The position numbers and the translations under genes are program-made. The notes under the pieces are model-generated. The model ran no database searches and was not told the DNA's origin. It saw only the letters and a program-made list of their open reading frames with translations. From Nocardiopsis kunsanensis DSM 44524 (lineage in GTDB: Bacteria; Actinomycetota; Actinomycetes; Streptosporangiales; Streptosporangiaceae), in NCBI RefSeq assembly GCF_000340965.1, contig NZ_ANAY01000010.1, positions 124,001 to 188,000 of the forward strand: DNA of 64,000 nt. Direction: 5' to 3'. Below, piece after piece: positions 33,154 to 46,060 of the stretch. The number at the start of each line of letters is the position of its first letter. Position 1 is the stretch's first letter.

Positions 33154-33423
33154 AGGCCGGCAGAGTGGGCGACAGACGTACCCAGATGGACCTGGGATAC
33201 CGCATCCTTCGGACAGAGCGGATGCGTTCGGGAGCAAAAGAACCCGTATCCCTGCAGCCGAGCCGGTCGGCACGGGCGTTTTATGGTCCTGGCACGGAGA
33301 AGCACAGCACACCGGGGCGGCCTGTCCACCCGTGACCGGCACGGTTTCGAGTCCAGCACCGTGCTCGGCCGGGACCGGCCGGCGGGCCCGGTCCGCCGAG
33401 CCAGGTTTTCGGGGCCGGGGCCT

Positions 33424-33531
33424 TCAGAACACCCCGCACGCGCGCAGTGCCAGCAGCAGGACCGCGGTCAGGGCGATCGAGACCAGCAACGAGCCCGCGC
33501 ACCCCATACGGCTGTTGTAGAAGAAGAACAC
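33424..33531 (-). CDS. 35-residue conserved-looking membrane peptide
   Basis: Reads MFFFYNSRMGCAGSLLVSIA followed by LTAVLLLALRACGVF: an aromatic N-terminal patch, then a single TM helix of about 20 residues and a basic/Cys C-terminus. GTG 33531 is preceded by GGGAGG at ideal spacing. Very similar short peptides (FxxFYSNRxGCLGSLLVS pattern) are familiar from actinobacterial genomes, where they are usually unannotated; function unknown. It stands alone between TetR and a methyltransferase gene. Confidence 0.75.
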   Translation of the reverse strand: MFFFYNSRMGCAGSLLVSIALTAVLLLALRACGVF

Positions 33532-33609
33532 GTGCGCCTCCCGTTCCCAGTGCCGGGGCCTTGTGGGTCCAGTATGCCCGCCCGGCCCCGGATCCCTACC
33601 CGGACCCGC

Positions 33610-34365
33610 TCAGATGGCCCGGGCCAGGGTGATGATCTCCGGACAGGTACCGGTGAGTGCACTGCGGTCCCAGTCCCCGTACTGCGCCTGCACCGCAAAA
33701 CCCGCCTGGGTCAGTAGCGCCTCGACCGTGCCCGCATCGGCAAAACGCAGCGTACTGCGACTGTGGCCCGGCTCCTGCCGTCCCTGGACCGTGTAGGCGG
33801 CGCTGAAGGTGACCAGTTCCCCCTCCACACGCTCCAGGGTGTGCACTTCTGTGGCCGTGCGTCCGTCGGGCGCGATAGCCCTGTGTTCGTGTTCAGGCGT
33901 CCATTTCTGCCATCCGCGCGCGGCCGGGTTACGTGTTTCGAAGGCCAGCAGAGCGCCGGTGCGCAGCGCACGCCGCGCCCCCGCCAGATTGGCACGGGCC
34001 TCCTGGTCGGTGAGCCAGATCTGGAAGGCATGGCCGGACATCGTGAGCAGGTCGAACTCTGCCTCGAAGGGACCGCCGGCCTGTCCGTGGCAGGGCCCCC
34101 GGACCAGATCGCCCAGCACCCACTCGACGTCGCCGCGCTCCACCTGCAGCATCGCCTGGGCCGGGTCCAGACCCACCAGGCGCCCGCGGTGCCCGCGCTC
34201 GCGTGCGATGCGGTGCAGTTTGCCGGTTCCGCGCCCCACGTCCAAGGCGTCCTGGGCAGCCATGACCAGTTCCAGGTGGAAGGGGTTCTGGGGCGAGGAC
34301 TCCCAGGTGTTGAAGAGGTCGTAGAGCGCGGCCAGGTCCGGTTCGCTGTAGTGGGCATCGACCAT
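33610..34365 (-). CDS. Class I SAM-dependent methyltransferase
   Basis: A 251-aa methyltransferase-like protein. Motif I reads ALDVGRGTGKLHRIARERG (residues 40-58), where the usual Cys of DVGCGTG is Arg. GRLVGLDPAQAML supplies the ribose-binding Asp, FDLLTMSGHAFQ is motif II, and LLAFETRNP is post-II. The C-terminal beta sheet is present, so the fold looks complete. Target unknown. ATG 34365 begins the VDAHYSEPDLAALYD segment usual for this group. Confidence 0.83.
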   Translation of the reverse strand: MVDAHYSEPDLAALYDLFNTWESSPQNPFHLELVMAAQDALDVGRGTGKLHRIARERGHRGRLVGLDPAQAMLQVERGDVEWVLGDLVRGPCHGQAGGPFEAEFDLLTMSGHAFQIWLTDQEARANLAGARRALRTGALLAFETRNPAARGWQKWTPEHEHRAIAPDGRTATEVHTLERVEGELVTFSAAYTVQGRQEPGHSRSTLRFADAGTVEALLTQAGFAVQAQYGDWDRSALTGTCPEIITLARAI

Positions 34366-34482
34366 CGCTCCAGGACGGCAGCCCGGACGGGCCCTCTCAC
34401 CAGGTTTTGGAGCCCTGGCCCGGGCCCGCCGTGTGAGCAGGGGCCACGGGCTCACGGCCCAGTTCCACGGCGGTGTCGGTGA

Positions 34483-34705
34483 TCAGCTCCAGCGCTCGGC
34501 CCGCCACCGGTAGAGTGCGCCCGTCCCGCCGGGGGCGGTCAACAGCCGCCGCACCGGCGTCGGCTCCCCGCGCAACGGGATGCGCGTGATGGTCGCGTCC
34601 TCGGTCAGCGGCGCCGGCCGGGCACCAGGACGATACCGAAACCCAATGCGACCAGGCTCGTTCCGGTGTGCCACTCGTCGGCGTAGTGGGCCGACCGCGT
34701 CCGGG
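34483..34705 (-). pseudogene. LysR-type regulator C-terminal remnant
   Basis: Pieces of the LysR substrate-binding domain end are visible: SAHYADEWHTGTSLVALGFG then IVLVPG in one frame, and after a shift near 34612 PLTEDATITRIPLRGEPTPV then RRLLTAP in another. The N-terminal HTH and most of the effector domain are absent. The upstream end runs into the 50-bp palindrome at 34753. Non-functional. Confidence 0.55.
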
Positions 34706-34752
34706 CTGTTCCTGGCGCTGGTCCCGGACTTGTCGGAAAGGGCGGCCGGGGC

Positions 34753-34802
34753 CCCGGTCCAGTGGCCGCAGCCGGGGCCCCGGCTGCGGCCACTGGACCG
34801 GG
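34753..34802. repeat. Perfect 50-bp palindrome with no spacer
   Basis: Two 25-bp arms meet exactly at 34777/34778 (centre GCCGGGG|CCCCGGC; outer ends CCCGGTCCAG and CTGGACCGGG). It is 51 bp beyond the gdhA stop and next to the LysR remnant. It could be the gdhA terminator or the scar of an inverted duplication; a perfect palindrome this long with no loop is unusual. Confidence 0.95.
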
Positions 34803-34852
34803 CACGGGAAGGGTGCCGAAGAACTCCGGCACCCCGCCCCCGGCAGCGAATC

Positions 34853-36933
<2,081 letters not shown>

Positions 36934-37359
36934 TCAGTGCACGTGCGCGAGCAGCTCGCGCAGCTGGGCGGCGCCCTCCTCCAGCTCCCGACGCGGGGCC
37001 TGTGCCCTGGGCCCCTGCAGGGGGAAGGAGTCCCCGGTAAAACGCGGGATCACGTGCAGGTGCGCGTGGAAGACCGTCTGGAAGGCAGCTGCCCCGTCGG
37101 CCAGGAACAGGTTCACGCCCTCGCAGCGCACGGGGCTCGCGCGCAGGGCCCCGCCCAGCCGCCGCCCCAGGCTCCACATGCGTGCACCCACCTGGTCGGG
37201 GACCTCGCCCAGACCGGTCGCGTGCATGCGCGGCACGACGAGTACGTGGCCGGGGTTGATGGGCATCAGGTCCATGAACGCCAGCACCAGATCGTCCTGG
37301 TGCACCACGCTGGCCCGGGCCGACCCGCCCCGGACCCGGCAGAACACACATGCGTGCAC
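36934..37359 (-). CDS. HIT family hydrolase
   Basis: A 141-aa histidine-triad nucleotide hydrolase. CVFCRV (zinc-like Cys pair) is at residues 4-9, MDLMPINPGHVLVVPRMHA at about 29-47, and the catalytic HAHLHVIPR at about 99-107 (HxHxHxx). It probably hydrolyses AMP-amidates or dinucleoside polyphosphates. GTG 37359 is favoured by AAGGAG six bases upstream. Confidence 0.92.
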   Translation of the reverse strand: MHACVFCRVRGGSARASVVHQDDLVLAFMDLMPINPGHVLVVPRMHATGLGEVPDQVGARMWSLGRRLGGALRASPVRCEGVNLFLADGAAAFQTVFHAHLHVIPRFTGDSFPLQGPRAQAPRRELEEGAAQLRELLAHVH

Positions 37360-37514
37360 GCGCGGCTCCTTCACCTGCGGGGTAGGGGCCCATCGTGGCA
37401 CCCGTCCGCCGGAGCGGGCCATCCCCGCCCCGGCGGACGGGCCGGCCTTCCGGCCTGCGCGCCGCGCAGGCCGCCGGAGAGCGCCCGTCCTTGTGGGCGC
37501 TCTAGGCTTCGGCC

Positions 37515-38522
37515 ATGTCCACACACGAGAACGAACTCACCGAGCCCGTGGCCCTGTGCACGCCCGAGGGGCGTTTGAACCCCGAGGCGGTGGGCTGGTC
37601 GCGTACCCCGCTGCACACCACCGCGCTGCCCGGGTGGGGCCGGACCAAGCGCTGGGAGTACTGGTTGGTCTCCACCCCCACGCACTCGATCGCGCTGACC
37701 GTGGCCGACATCGACTACCTGGGCCTGACCAGCGTCTATCTGCTCGAACACGACAGCGGACGCGACCTCGCCCGTACCGCTCTACGTCCTCTGGCCCACG
37801 GGGTGCGTGTGCCCCGGAGCCTGGGGTCGGGGCCGGTGACCGCTCTGGGGCCGGTACGCGCCCGTGTGCACGACACGGCCGAGGGGACCCGCCTGCGGTT
37901 CTCCTGCACCACTTCCGAGGGGCCGCTCAGCGCTGACCTGACCGTCACCCTGCCCCCGGGACACCAGAGCATGAACGTGGTCATCCCCTGGAGCTCCACC
38001 CGGTTCCAGTACACCTCCAAGCACACCGCCCGTCCCGCCCACGGCACCGTGCGCCTGGCCGGGCAGGACATCGACTTCACCGATGCCTGGGGCGTGCTCG
38101 ACCACGGGCGCGGGCGCTGGCCCTACGAGACCACCTGGAACTGGGGTGCGGGGGCCGGCCGCGCCGACGGCCACACCCTGGGCCTGCAGCTGGGTGGCAA
38201 ATGGACCGAAGGTACCGGTCTGACCGAGAACGCCTTGTGCGTGGACGGGCACCTGACCAAGATCGGGCAGGAGCTGCGGTGGGACTACGACCGGGCCGCG
38301 CCCCTGCGTCCCTGGCGGATGCACACCCCCGGCTCGGCGCAGGTGGATCTGACCTTCACGCCTTTCCACGAGCGGGCCGACCGTGCCGACGTCGGGCTGG
38401 TCCTCAACGACACCACCCAGTGTTTCGGCCATTACGAGGGCACCGTGGTCACCGACCGGGGCCGCACCATCGCCGTGCACGCCCTGCCGGGTTTTGCCGA
38501 GCACGTGCACATGCGGTGGTGA
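37515..38522 (+). CDS. DUF2804 domain-containing protein
   Basis: A 335-aa cytosolic beta-rich protein of the DUF2804 family. Markers are the GRTKRWEYWLVSTPTHSIAL stretch (residues 43-62), a long beta-sandwich, then DITHAWG-like DFTDAWGVLDHGRGRWPYET and TWNWGAGAG (about 190-215), LGLQLGGKWTEGTG (about 222) and CFGHYEGTV near the end. Function of the family is unknown; it resembles lipocalin-like or tocopherol-cyclase-like folds. Divergent from the HIT gene. Confidence 0.85.
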   Translation: MSTHENELTEPVALCTPEGRLNPEAVGWSRTPLHTTALPGWGRTKRWEYWLVSTPTHSIALTVADIDYLGLTSVYLLEHDSGRDLARTALRPLAHGVRVPRSLGSGPVTALGPVRARVHDTAEGTRLRFSCTTSEGPLSADLTVTLPPGHQSMNVVIPWSSTRFQYTSKHTARPAHGTVRLAGQDIDFTDAWGVLDHGRGRWPYETTWNWGAGAGRADGHTLGLQLGGKWTEGTGLTENALCVDGHLTKIGQELRWDYDRAAPLRPWRMHTPGSAQVDLTFTPFHERADRADVGLVLNDTTQCFGHYEGTVVTDRGRTIAVHALPGFAEHVHMRW

Positions 38523-38662
38523 GGCCCGCCGTGGTGCGGTAGGGGGCTGCGGGGGTGTTTCCGGCTCCGACGCGCGCGGGCCCTGGTGCCGGGGTCCGTG
38601 CACGGCGTTGCTTCGGGAGCGATCCTGAGCACAGGCCACAAGGACCAAGGAGTGGAGTGATC

Positions 38663-39301
38663 ATGAGCGAGTCGATCGCGGGGGTGTCCATCCCCGACAG
38701 TGCTCTGGCACGGGAGGCGACCGAACTGGTCCGGCAGGAAGCGCCGGGGGTGCTGTTCGACCATTCCCGGCGTGTGTTCCTGTGGGCCTCGTTGCGCGGG
38801 CAGGAGCAAGGGTCGGGGTTCGACCCGGAACTGCTCTACGTCGCGGCGATGTTCCACGACCTGGGGCTGACGGGACGTTTCGGCCGTACCGATCAGCGTT
38901 TCGAGATCGACGGTGCCGACGAGGCGCGGCGTTTCCTGCACGCCCACGACGTCTCCGGCCCGCAGGCCGAGCGGGTCTGGACGGCCATCGCCCTGCACAC
39001 CACACCGGAGATCCCGCTGCACATGGATTCCGAGATCGCTCTGCTGACCCGCGGGGTGGAACTGGATGTGATGGGGGTCGGGTACCATGCGCTCTCCGAG
39101 CAGCAGCGCGAGGCCGTGGTGGCGGCCCATCCCCGGCCGGATTTCAAGAACCGGATCCTGGGTGCTTTCACCGAAGGCATCAGGGACCGTCCCCAGACCA
39201 CGTTCGGCAACGTCAAGGCCGATGTGCTCGCCCACTGTGTGCCCGGGTTCGTGCGCGGCGACTTCGTGGAGGCCATCAAGGCCTCCCCCTGGCCCGAGTA
39301 A
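38663..39301 (+). CDS. HD domain phosphohydrolase-like protein
   Basis: A 212-aa protein with an HD metal site: LFDHSRRVFLWASL (first His, about 33), LYVAAMFHDLGLTGRF (HD pair, about 58-73) and a later Asp in LHMDSEIALL. This subgroup resembles cyanamide hydratase-like/DUF1987 HD proteins. ATG 38663 follows AAGGAGTGGAG. Substrate unknown; alone downstream of DUF2804. Confidence 0.87.
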   Translation: MSESIAGVSIPDSALAREATELVRQEAPGVLFDHSRRVFLWASLRGQEQGSGFDPELLYVAAMFHDLGLTGRFGRTDQRFEIDGADEARRFLHAHDVSGPQAERVWTAIALHTTPEIPLHMDSEIALLTRGVELDVMGVGYHALSEQQREAVVAAHPRPDFKNRILGAFTEGIRDRPQTTFGNVKADVLAHCVPGFVRGDFVEAIKASPWPE

Positions 39302-39567
39302 GGGCCGTTGCGCCGGTTCCGGGGCGGGGCGCCAGAAGCGCTCCCCGCTCCGGAACCGGGTCCTTCGCCCGGGGCAAGATCCTCTACATGCGGACCGCAA
39401 GGAAGGCTTTCTGTTTCGGTGCAGAAGGCCGGTGCTTGGACACCTGATCACCAAAAGCACCCAGTTGCGCGACATCCTGATCACCCTGCATGCGCGACCG
39501 TGCTCATCAGCGCAACTCCTGCTAGCGTGCGGCTCGCGAACTACGGGATGATTTAGGAGACCTGAAC

Positions 39568-41590
<2,023 letters not shown>

Positions 41591-41607
41591 TCCCTCTGAC
41601 ACACCGA

Positions 41608-41640
41608 GGCCCGGCCCGTGCTGCGTGCACCGGCCGGGCC
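41608..41640. terminator. Hairpin between convergent genes
   Basis: GGCCCGGCC (41608-41616) pairs with GGCCGGGCC (41632-41640) between the regulator and PfpI stops. Probably bidirectional; only a weak T-rich tail. Confidence 0.65.
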
Positions 41641-41650
41641 GAGTGCTTTC

Positions 41651-42196
41651 TCAGGCGCCCGCGAACTCGTCCACGATACGTTCGCAGAACGCCGGCAGGT
41701 CGTCGGGGTTGCGGCTGGTGGTCATCCCCTGGTCGGTGACCACCTCCTGATCCACCACCGTGCCGCCCGCGTTCGTGAGGTCGGTGCGGACACTGGGGTA
41801 GGAGGTCACGGTGCGGCCGCGCACCACGTCGGCCTCCACCAGGATCCACGGTCCGTGGCAGATCGCCGCCACGGGTTTGTCGGCCTGCACGAAGTCGCGC
41901 ACGAAGCCGACCGCGTCCTGGTTCACCCGCAGCTGGTCGGGGTTGATCGTGCCGCCGGGCACCACCAACGCGTCGTAGTCGCCGGCCCCCACCCGGGAGA
42001 CCTCCCGGTCCACGTCGAAGCGGTCGCCCTTGTCGATGTCGCCGTTCATCGACTGGATCTGTCCCCCGTGTGTGGAGACCAGCTCCACCTGGGCGCCGGC
42101 TTCCTCCAGCGCCTGCCGGGGCTGGACGAGCTCGACCCGCTCGACCCCGTCCGCCGCCAGGACAGCGACCTTGCGTCCACTCAGTTGGCCAGCCAT
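41651..42196 (-). CDS. DJ-1/PfpI family protein
   Basis: A 181-aa protein of the PfpI/YhbO type. The nucleophile elbow VAAICHGPWILVEADVVRG (Cys at about residue 113) and the following YPSVRTDLTNAGGTVVDQEV are typical, with the acid residue in ADGVERVELVQP near 16-19. These proteins act as glyoxalase/deglycase-like or stress chaperones; catalysis is debated for the family. ATG 42196. Confidence 0.93.
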   Translation of the reverse strand: MAGQLSGRKVAVLAADGVERVELVQPRQALEEAGAQVELVSTHGGQIQSMNGDIDKGDRFDVDREVSRVGAGDYDALVVPGGTINPDQLRVNQDAVGFVRDFVQADKPVAAICHGPWILVEADVVRGRTVTSYPSVRTDLTNAGGTVVDQEVVTDQGMTTSRNPDDLPAFCERIVDEFAGA

Positions 42197-42587
42197 GAGA
42201 GCCCCCTTCTTCCGCGAGCGTGCGCTCTCACCTTCGCCCCTACCCCACCAGTGCACCCGCCTCACACCCGGCCACGGCCCGTGCGGCGGTGAGGTGGCCC
42301 ACCTGGCCAGCACGGGCTGCAACGGCTCCGGCCGGCGGGCCCGAACCGGAGCCACTATTTCCCCTCGCTCACCCACAGCCACAGAAAACACAAAAACAAA
42401 ACCCTGCACCCGCGCCATTTTTTGCAATATTTATTGACAATCCAACATTCCTGTGCCTGCGAGAAGAATGGCTTCTTCGATCCAATGGCGGGCCATGAAA
42501 AAATCAATACGCTCCGTTTGCAGGGGCGCCGCCCCGGGGAAAAAGAAAACAGCGGCCCCCCAAGCCCGCGCCGAAAGGAGGGAAATA
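42197..42587. other. AT-rich intergenic island upstream of aegerolysin gene
   Basis: 390 bp, clearly poorer in GC than the rest (CATTTTTTGCAATATTTAT at about 42416, GAAAAAATCAATACG at about 42498). It holds TTGACA (42434) as a possible -35 with no good -10, and an imperfect dyad TTGCAATA / TATTGaCAA around 42423-42440. Otherwise no gene is seen. The composition suggests foreign DNA or a promoter for the aegerolysin gene. Confidence 0.55.
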
Positions 42588-42944
42588 ATGGCATACCGTT
42601 CTTTTTGCATCGAGGTCATCAACCTCACCGGGCTCGACCTCGAGCTCACGGAGAAGAGCCTCAGCCACGGAATCTGGGGCAACAACGACCAGGACACGCC
42701 CCCCGAAAGGATCCCCGGCATGAGTAAGGGGATCGTCCACGCAGAATCCCAGGGGTTCGGCACCGGAACCGAAGGGAACGTCGTCTACCGCAGCTCGCAC
42801 GGCGAATTCAAGATCTACTGGGACAACCCGGGCGTAGGGTCGAACGCGTTCGGCGTCCAGGTCCCCGAAGGATACGACAAGACCTACAGCGACATCCACG
42901 GGAACAACGCCCATGTGAAGCTGAACCTGCATCCGAAGATGTAG
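42588..42944 (+). CDS. Aegerolysin family protein
   Basis: A 118-aa small beta-sandwich protein. EVINLTGLDLELTEKSLSHG (residues 9-28), the core GTGTEGNVVYRSS and FKIYWDNPGVGSNAFGV (about 63-90), and GNNAHVKLNL match aegerolysins, including the Bacillus crystal protein ET79. Family members bind membrane sphingolipids or are pore-forming partners. No signal peptide, as is common in the family. ATG 42588 has an excellent AAAGGAGGG. It lies in a low-GC island. No MACPF partner is in view. Confidence 0.82.
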   Translation: MAYRSFCIEVINLTGLDLELTEKSLSHGIWGNNDQDTPPERIPGMSKGIVHAESQGFGTGTEGNVVYRSSHGEFKIYWDNPGVGSNAFGVQVPEGYDKTYSDIHGNNAHVKLNLHPKM

Positions 42945-42999
42945 CGGACCCGTGGAAACGGTGAGCACCCGGCCGCAAGGCCGCGGCGCCACGCCCCGG

Positions 43000-43034
43000 C
43001 AGCCCCCGCGCAGCACAACGCGGCGCGGGGGCTG
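43000..43034. terminator. Hairpin terminator after aegerolysin
   Basis: CAGCCCCCGCGC (43000-43011) pairs perfectly with GCGCGGGGGCTG (43023-43034), 56 bp past the stop; no T-run. Confidence 0.6.
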
Positions 43035-43205
43035 CTCCGTCTTCGCACGCACCCCCGCTACCGCGGCGAACCGGCCAACACCCGCACCGACACCGAAGCC
43101 CGCCAGAACACAGGTGCGGGGCCGGGCCCGGACACCACGCGCGCAGCACCCGGGCCCGCCGCCGTACCGGTGTTAACTTGGGCCCTTCCGACCCAGGGAG
43201 GGCGC

Positions 43206-43991
43206 ATGGCAACGATCGTGGTCACCGGAGCGACAGGGACGCTGGGCCGGCCCGTGGCCGAGCAGCTGCGCGGGCAGGGCCACCAGGTACGCCCGGCCAG
43301 CCGCCACCCGGCCCGGGACCACACCCCGCCGGTGGACCTGCGCACCGGCACGGGCCTGGCCCAGGTCCTGGAAGGTGCCGACACACTCGTGCACTGCGCC
43401 ACCTCCCCCACCGGCGGCGACATCACCGCCACCCGCCACCTCATCGCAGCCGCCCGGGCCGCCGGCGTGCAGCACCTGGTACACATCTCCATCGTGGGTT
43501 GCGACCGGGTCCCGCTGGGCTACTACAAGACCAAACACCTGGTGGAACAGGCCCTGCTGGCCTCCGACCTGGGGGTGAGCGTGCTACGCACGACCCAGTT
43601 CCACGACCTGGTGCGGCTGCTGGTACGCAGTAGCGCCCGACTCCCGGTCATGGCGGTGCCCGACATACCCGTGCAGCCCATCGGTACGGCCGAGGTCGCC
43701 GCCCGCTTGGCCCACCTGGCCGTGCAGGAACCCCAGGGACGGGTCACGGACATGGCCGGACCCTCGATCCAACCCCTCGCCGAGCTGGCCCACACCTATC
43801 TGGACTCGGTGGGATCGCACCGGCGGCCGGTCCCGGTACGCCTTCCGGGGGCGACCATGGCTGCCTTCGGCCGCGGCGAGCACCTGGCCCCCGACCGGAA
43901 GGTGGGCACCCAGACCTTCGCCGACTTCTGCGCCCTGGGCAGCGACGGATACCAGGGCCGCTGGTGGCCGCTCTCCTCACCCCGCGTGTGA
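43206..43991 (+). CDS. SDR-a/NmrA-type NAD(P)H-binding protein
   Basis: A 261-aa Rossmann protein with VVTGATGTLGRPVAEQL (residues 5-21, GATGTLG loop), LVHCATSPTGGDITAT, and HLVHISIVGCDRVPLGYYKTKHLVEQALL with YxxxK (about 108-112). It resembles nucleoside-diphosphate-sugar-epimerase-like NmrA redox proteins. Alone with its own start ATG 43206 and a good context; not obviously linked to its neighbours. Confidence 0.88.
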   Translation: MATIVVTGATGTLGRPVAEQLRGQGHQVRPASRHPARDHTPPVDLRTGTGLAQVLEGADTLVHCATSPTGGDITATRHLIAAARAAGVQHLVHISIVGCDRVPLGYYKTKHLVEQALLASDLGVSVLRTTQFHDLVRLLVRSSARLPVMAVPDIPVQPIGTAEVAARLAHLAVQEPQGRVTDMAGPSIQPLAELAHTYLDSVGSHRRPVPVRLPGATMAAFGRGEHLAPDRKVGTQTFADFCALGSDGYQGRWWPLSSPRV

Positions 43992-44111
43992 GGGGACCAC
44001 ACACAGCGAACGAGGCCCTGGACCCGCACGCCGACCCCGCACACACCACCAGGCCCTGACCCGCCCCGCCCGGCCCCTGCAGAGCTGACGCAGACACCGC
44101 AGGAACAACCC

Positions 44112-45077
44112 ATGCCACTCACACAACTGCACCGCGCCCACCGACAAGGCCTGAACGCACACCAGGCCTCCACCGGACCGGACAACACCGACGACGCCGA
44201 GACCGCCCTGTACCTGGCCGTGTGGGCCCACTCCGAGGACCGGTGGGAACTGGCCCGCCACCACGCACACCGCGCCCGCACCCTCGACCCCCACAGCGAA
44301 TTCGCCCGCCTGTTCCACCTGCACCTGCAAGAGGGGCACGCCCCGGTCTACGACTCCCCCGAGGCCTTCAGCGCCTTCATCCGCGCCGGCGGCAACCTCC
44401 AGCTGTACCGGGCCACCTCCCGGGCCCTGCAGCAGATCTACCAGGAACAACGCCCCCGCGCCCTGCTCGACATCGGCCCCGGCGACGGGCTCGCCCTCCT
44501 GCCGGCCCTGCGCGCAGCGCCCGTACACGCCCCGCACGTGGACCTGGTCGAGCCCAGCACCGCCCTGCTGGAACAGGCCGCCGGCGCCCTGACCCGGAAC
44601 GGCTTCGCCCACCGGGCCTTCGCCGCCACCATCGAGGACTTCACCACCGACCGTCCCGACACCGGCTGGGACCTGGTCCAGTCCACCTTCGCCCTGCAGT
44701 CCCTGCCACCCCGCCGGCGCCGCCCCGTCCTGGGGCACCTCGCCTCGCGCACCCGCGCCCTGGCCGTGGTCGAGTTCGACGTCGCCCCCGTGGAGGACCC
44801 CTTCGACCCGGACTGGTTCCGTGACTGCGCGGGCCGGCTCGAAGGGGGCCTGCGCGAATACGGGGCCGAGCGCGACCTGGTCGGAGCGGGCTTCATCATC
44901 CCGGTGATCCTGGGCCATTTCGCCACCCACACCCGCACCAACCACGAACACTCCGTCCAGGACTGGGTCCATGACCTGGAAGGGGCCGGATTCACCGACG
45001 TGCAGGCCCACCACCTGTGCGACTACTGGTGGGAACCGGCCTGGATCATCCACGCCCGGGGCCACCGCCCCGCATGA
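44112..45077 (+). CDS. SAM-dependent methyltransferase-like protein
   Basis: A 321-aa protein. The N-terminal 100 residues (helical, TPR-like: ALYLAVWAHSEDRWELARHH) precede a class I methyltransferase domain with motif I ALLDIGPGDGLALLPAL (about 117-133), HVDLVEPSTALLEQAA (about 144-159, ribose-binding acid) and GWDLVQSTFALQSL (about 190). The C-terminal part EFDVAPVEDPFDPDWF is unusual. Target unknown. Third-position composition is C-rich like neighbouring + genes. Confidence 0.75.
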   Translation: MPLTQLHRAHRQGLNAHQASTGPDNTDDAETALYLAVWAHSEDRWELARHHAHRARTLDPHSEFARLFHLHLQEGHAPVYDSPEAFSAFIRAGGNLQLYRATSRALQQIYQEQRPRALLDIGPGDGLALLPALRAAPVHAPHVDLVEPSTALLEQAAGALTRNGFAHRAFAATIEDFTTDRPDTGWDLVQSTFALQSLPPRRRRPVLGHLASRTRALAVVEFDVAPVEDPFDPDWFRDCAGRLEGGLREYGAERDLVGAGFIIPVILGHFATHTRTNHEHSVQDWVHDLEGAGFTDVQAHHLCDYWWEPAWIIHARGHRPA

Positions 45078-45170
45078 GCCCGCCGGGCCCGGCGGGCGGG
45101 CGCACACCACCGCCCCGCGGCCAGGGCAGGACACCGGCCCCACCCCAGGCCCCTGTGCGATCCTGACCCC

Positions 45171-45899
45171 ATGGCTGCGCACCCGATCACCGTCCACATC
45201 CCACCGGACCTGCGCTTCTTCCTGCCCCCGCGCCACCGCGACGGCCCGCTCCACCTGCCCCACGACCCCGACGCCACCCTGGGCCACACCCTCCAGAGCC
45301 TGGGCATCCCCCTGACCGAGGTCGGCCACCTGCACACCCGGGGCCGCACCGTCGGGGTCCGCCACCGCCCCGACCCCGGCGACACCGTCCGGGTCGATGC
45401 CCTCACCTGGCCCCAACCGGCCCCCACCACCCCGCCCCGCCTGCTACTGGACGTACACCTGGGCACCCTGGCACGCCGCCTGCGCCTGCTGGGCGTGGAC
45501 ACCGCCTACGACAACGACCGCGACGACCCCGCCCTGCTCGCCCAGGCCAACGCCGAACAACGCATCCTGCTCACCCGCGACCGCGGACTCCTCTTCCGCC
45601 GCGCCCTGCACGCCGGCGCCCACGTGCGCGAGCAACACCCCCGGTCCCAACTGCATGAAGTCCTGAACCGCTTCGCCCCGCCCCTGCACCCCTGGACCCG
45701 CTGCCCGGCCTGCAACGGGCTCCTGCACCCGGTCACCCCCCAAGAGGTCGCCCACCGCCTCGAACCCGGCACCCGCGCCACCTACGACACCTTCGCCCAG
45801 TGCCGAGACTGCGCACGCATCTACTGGCCCGGCGCCCACCACCAGGACCTGCGCGAGATCGTCCGCCAGGCCCGCAACCACACCCCGCCCCCGCCCTGA
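45171..45899 (+). CDS. Mut7-C RNase domain protein with N-terminal ubiquitin-like domain
   Basis: A 242-aa protein. Residues 1-75 are a ThiS/MoaD-like fold (HPITVHIPPDLRFFLPPRHR ... TLGHTLQSLGIPLTEVG), and residues 85-240 a Mut7-C PIN-like RNase domain: LLLDVHLGTLARRLRLLGVD (about 89-108), RILLTRDRGLLF (about 128-139) and a zinc ribbon CPACNGLLHPV ... CRDCARIYWPG. Substrate RNA unknown. GC and codon use match its neighbours. Convergent with the SGNH gene. Confidence 0.9.
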   Translation: MAAHPITVHIPPDLRFFLPPRHRDGPLHLPHDPDATLGHTLQSLGIPLTEVGHLHTRGRTVGVRHRPDPGDTVRVDALTWPQPAPTTPPRLLLDVHLGTLARRLRLLGVDTAYDNDRDDPALLAQANAEQRILLTRDRGLLFRRALHAGAHVREQHPRSQLHEVLNRFAPPLHPWTRCPACNGLLHPVTPQEVAHRLEPGTRATYDTFAQCRDCARIYWPGAHHQDLREIVRQARNHTPPPP

Positions 45900-45959
45900 G
45901 CCGAAACAGCGCCCACGCTGCCCGGACCACACGCCCTGCCGCCACCCCGACCGAGTCGC

Positions 45960-45992
45960 GCGAGTCCTGCGCCCGCCGGGCACAGGACTCGC
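45960..45992. terminator. Bidirectional hairpin
   Basis: GCGAGTCCTG (45960-45969) pairs perfectly with CAGGACTCGC (45983-45992) between converging stops. Confidence 0.65.
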
Positions 45993-46060
45993 GGCCCCCT
46001 CCACCGGAACACCCGGCAAGACCGTTCGCGAGCAGGCCACCGACCCCCGAACAGGCCCGC

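Noticed and set aside
33340-33365. GGTTTCGAGTCC resembling a tRNA T-arm
   Set aside because: No acceptor, D or anticodon stems can be folded around it.
42421-42441. Dyad TTGCAATATTTATTGACAA as a dif site
   Set aside because: Spacing of the arms and the left half do not fit the 11-6-11 XerC/XerD layout; kept only as an AT-rich oddity.
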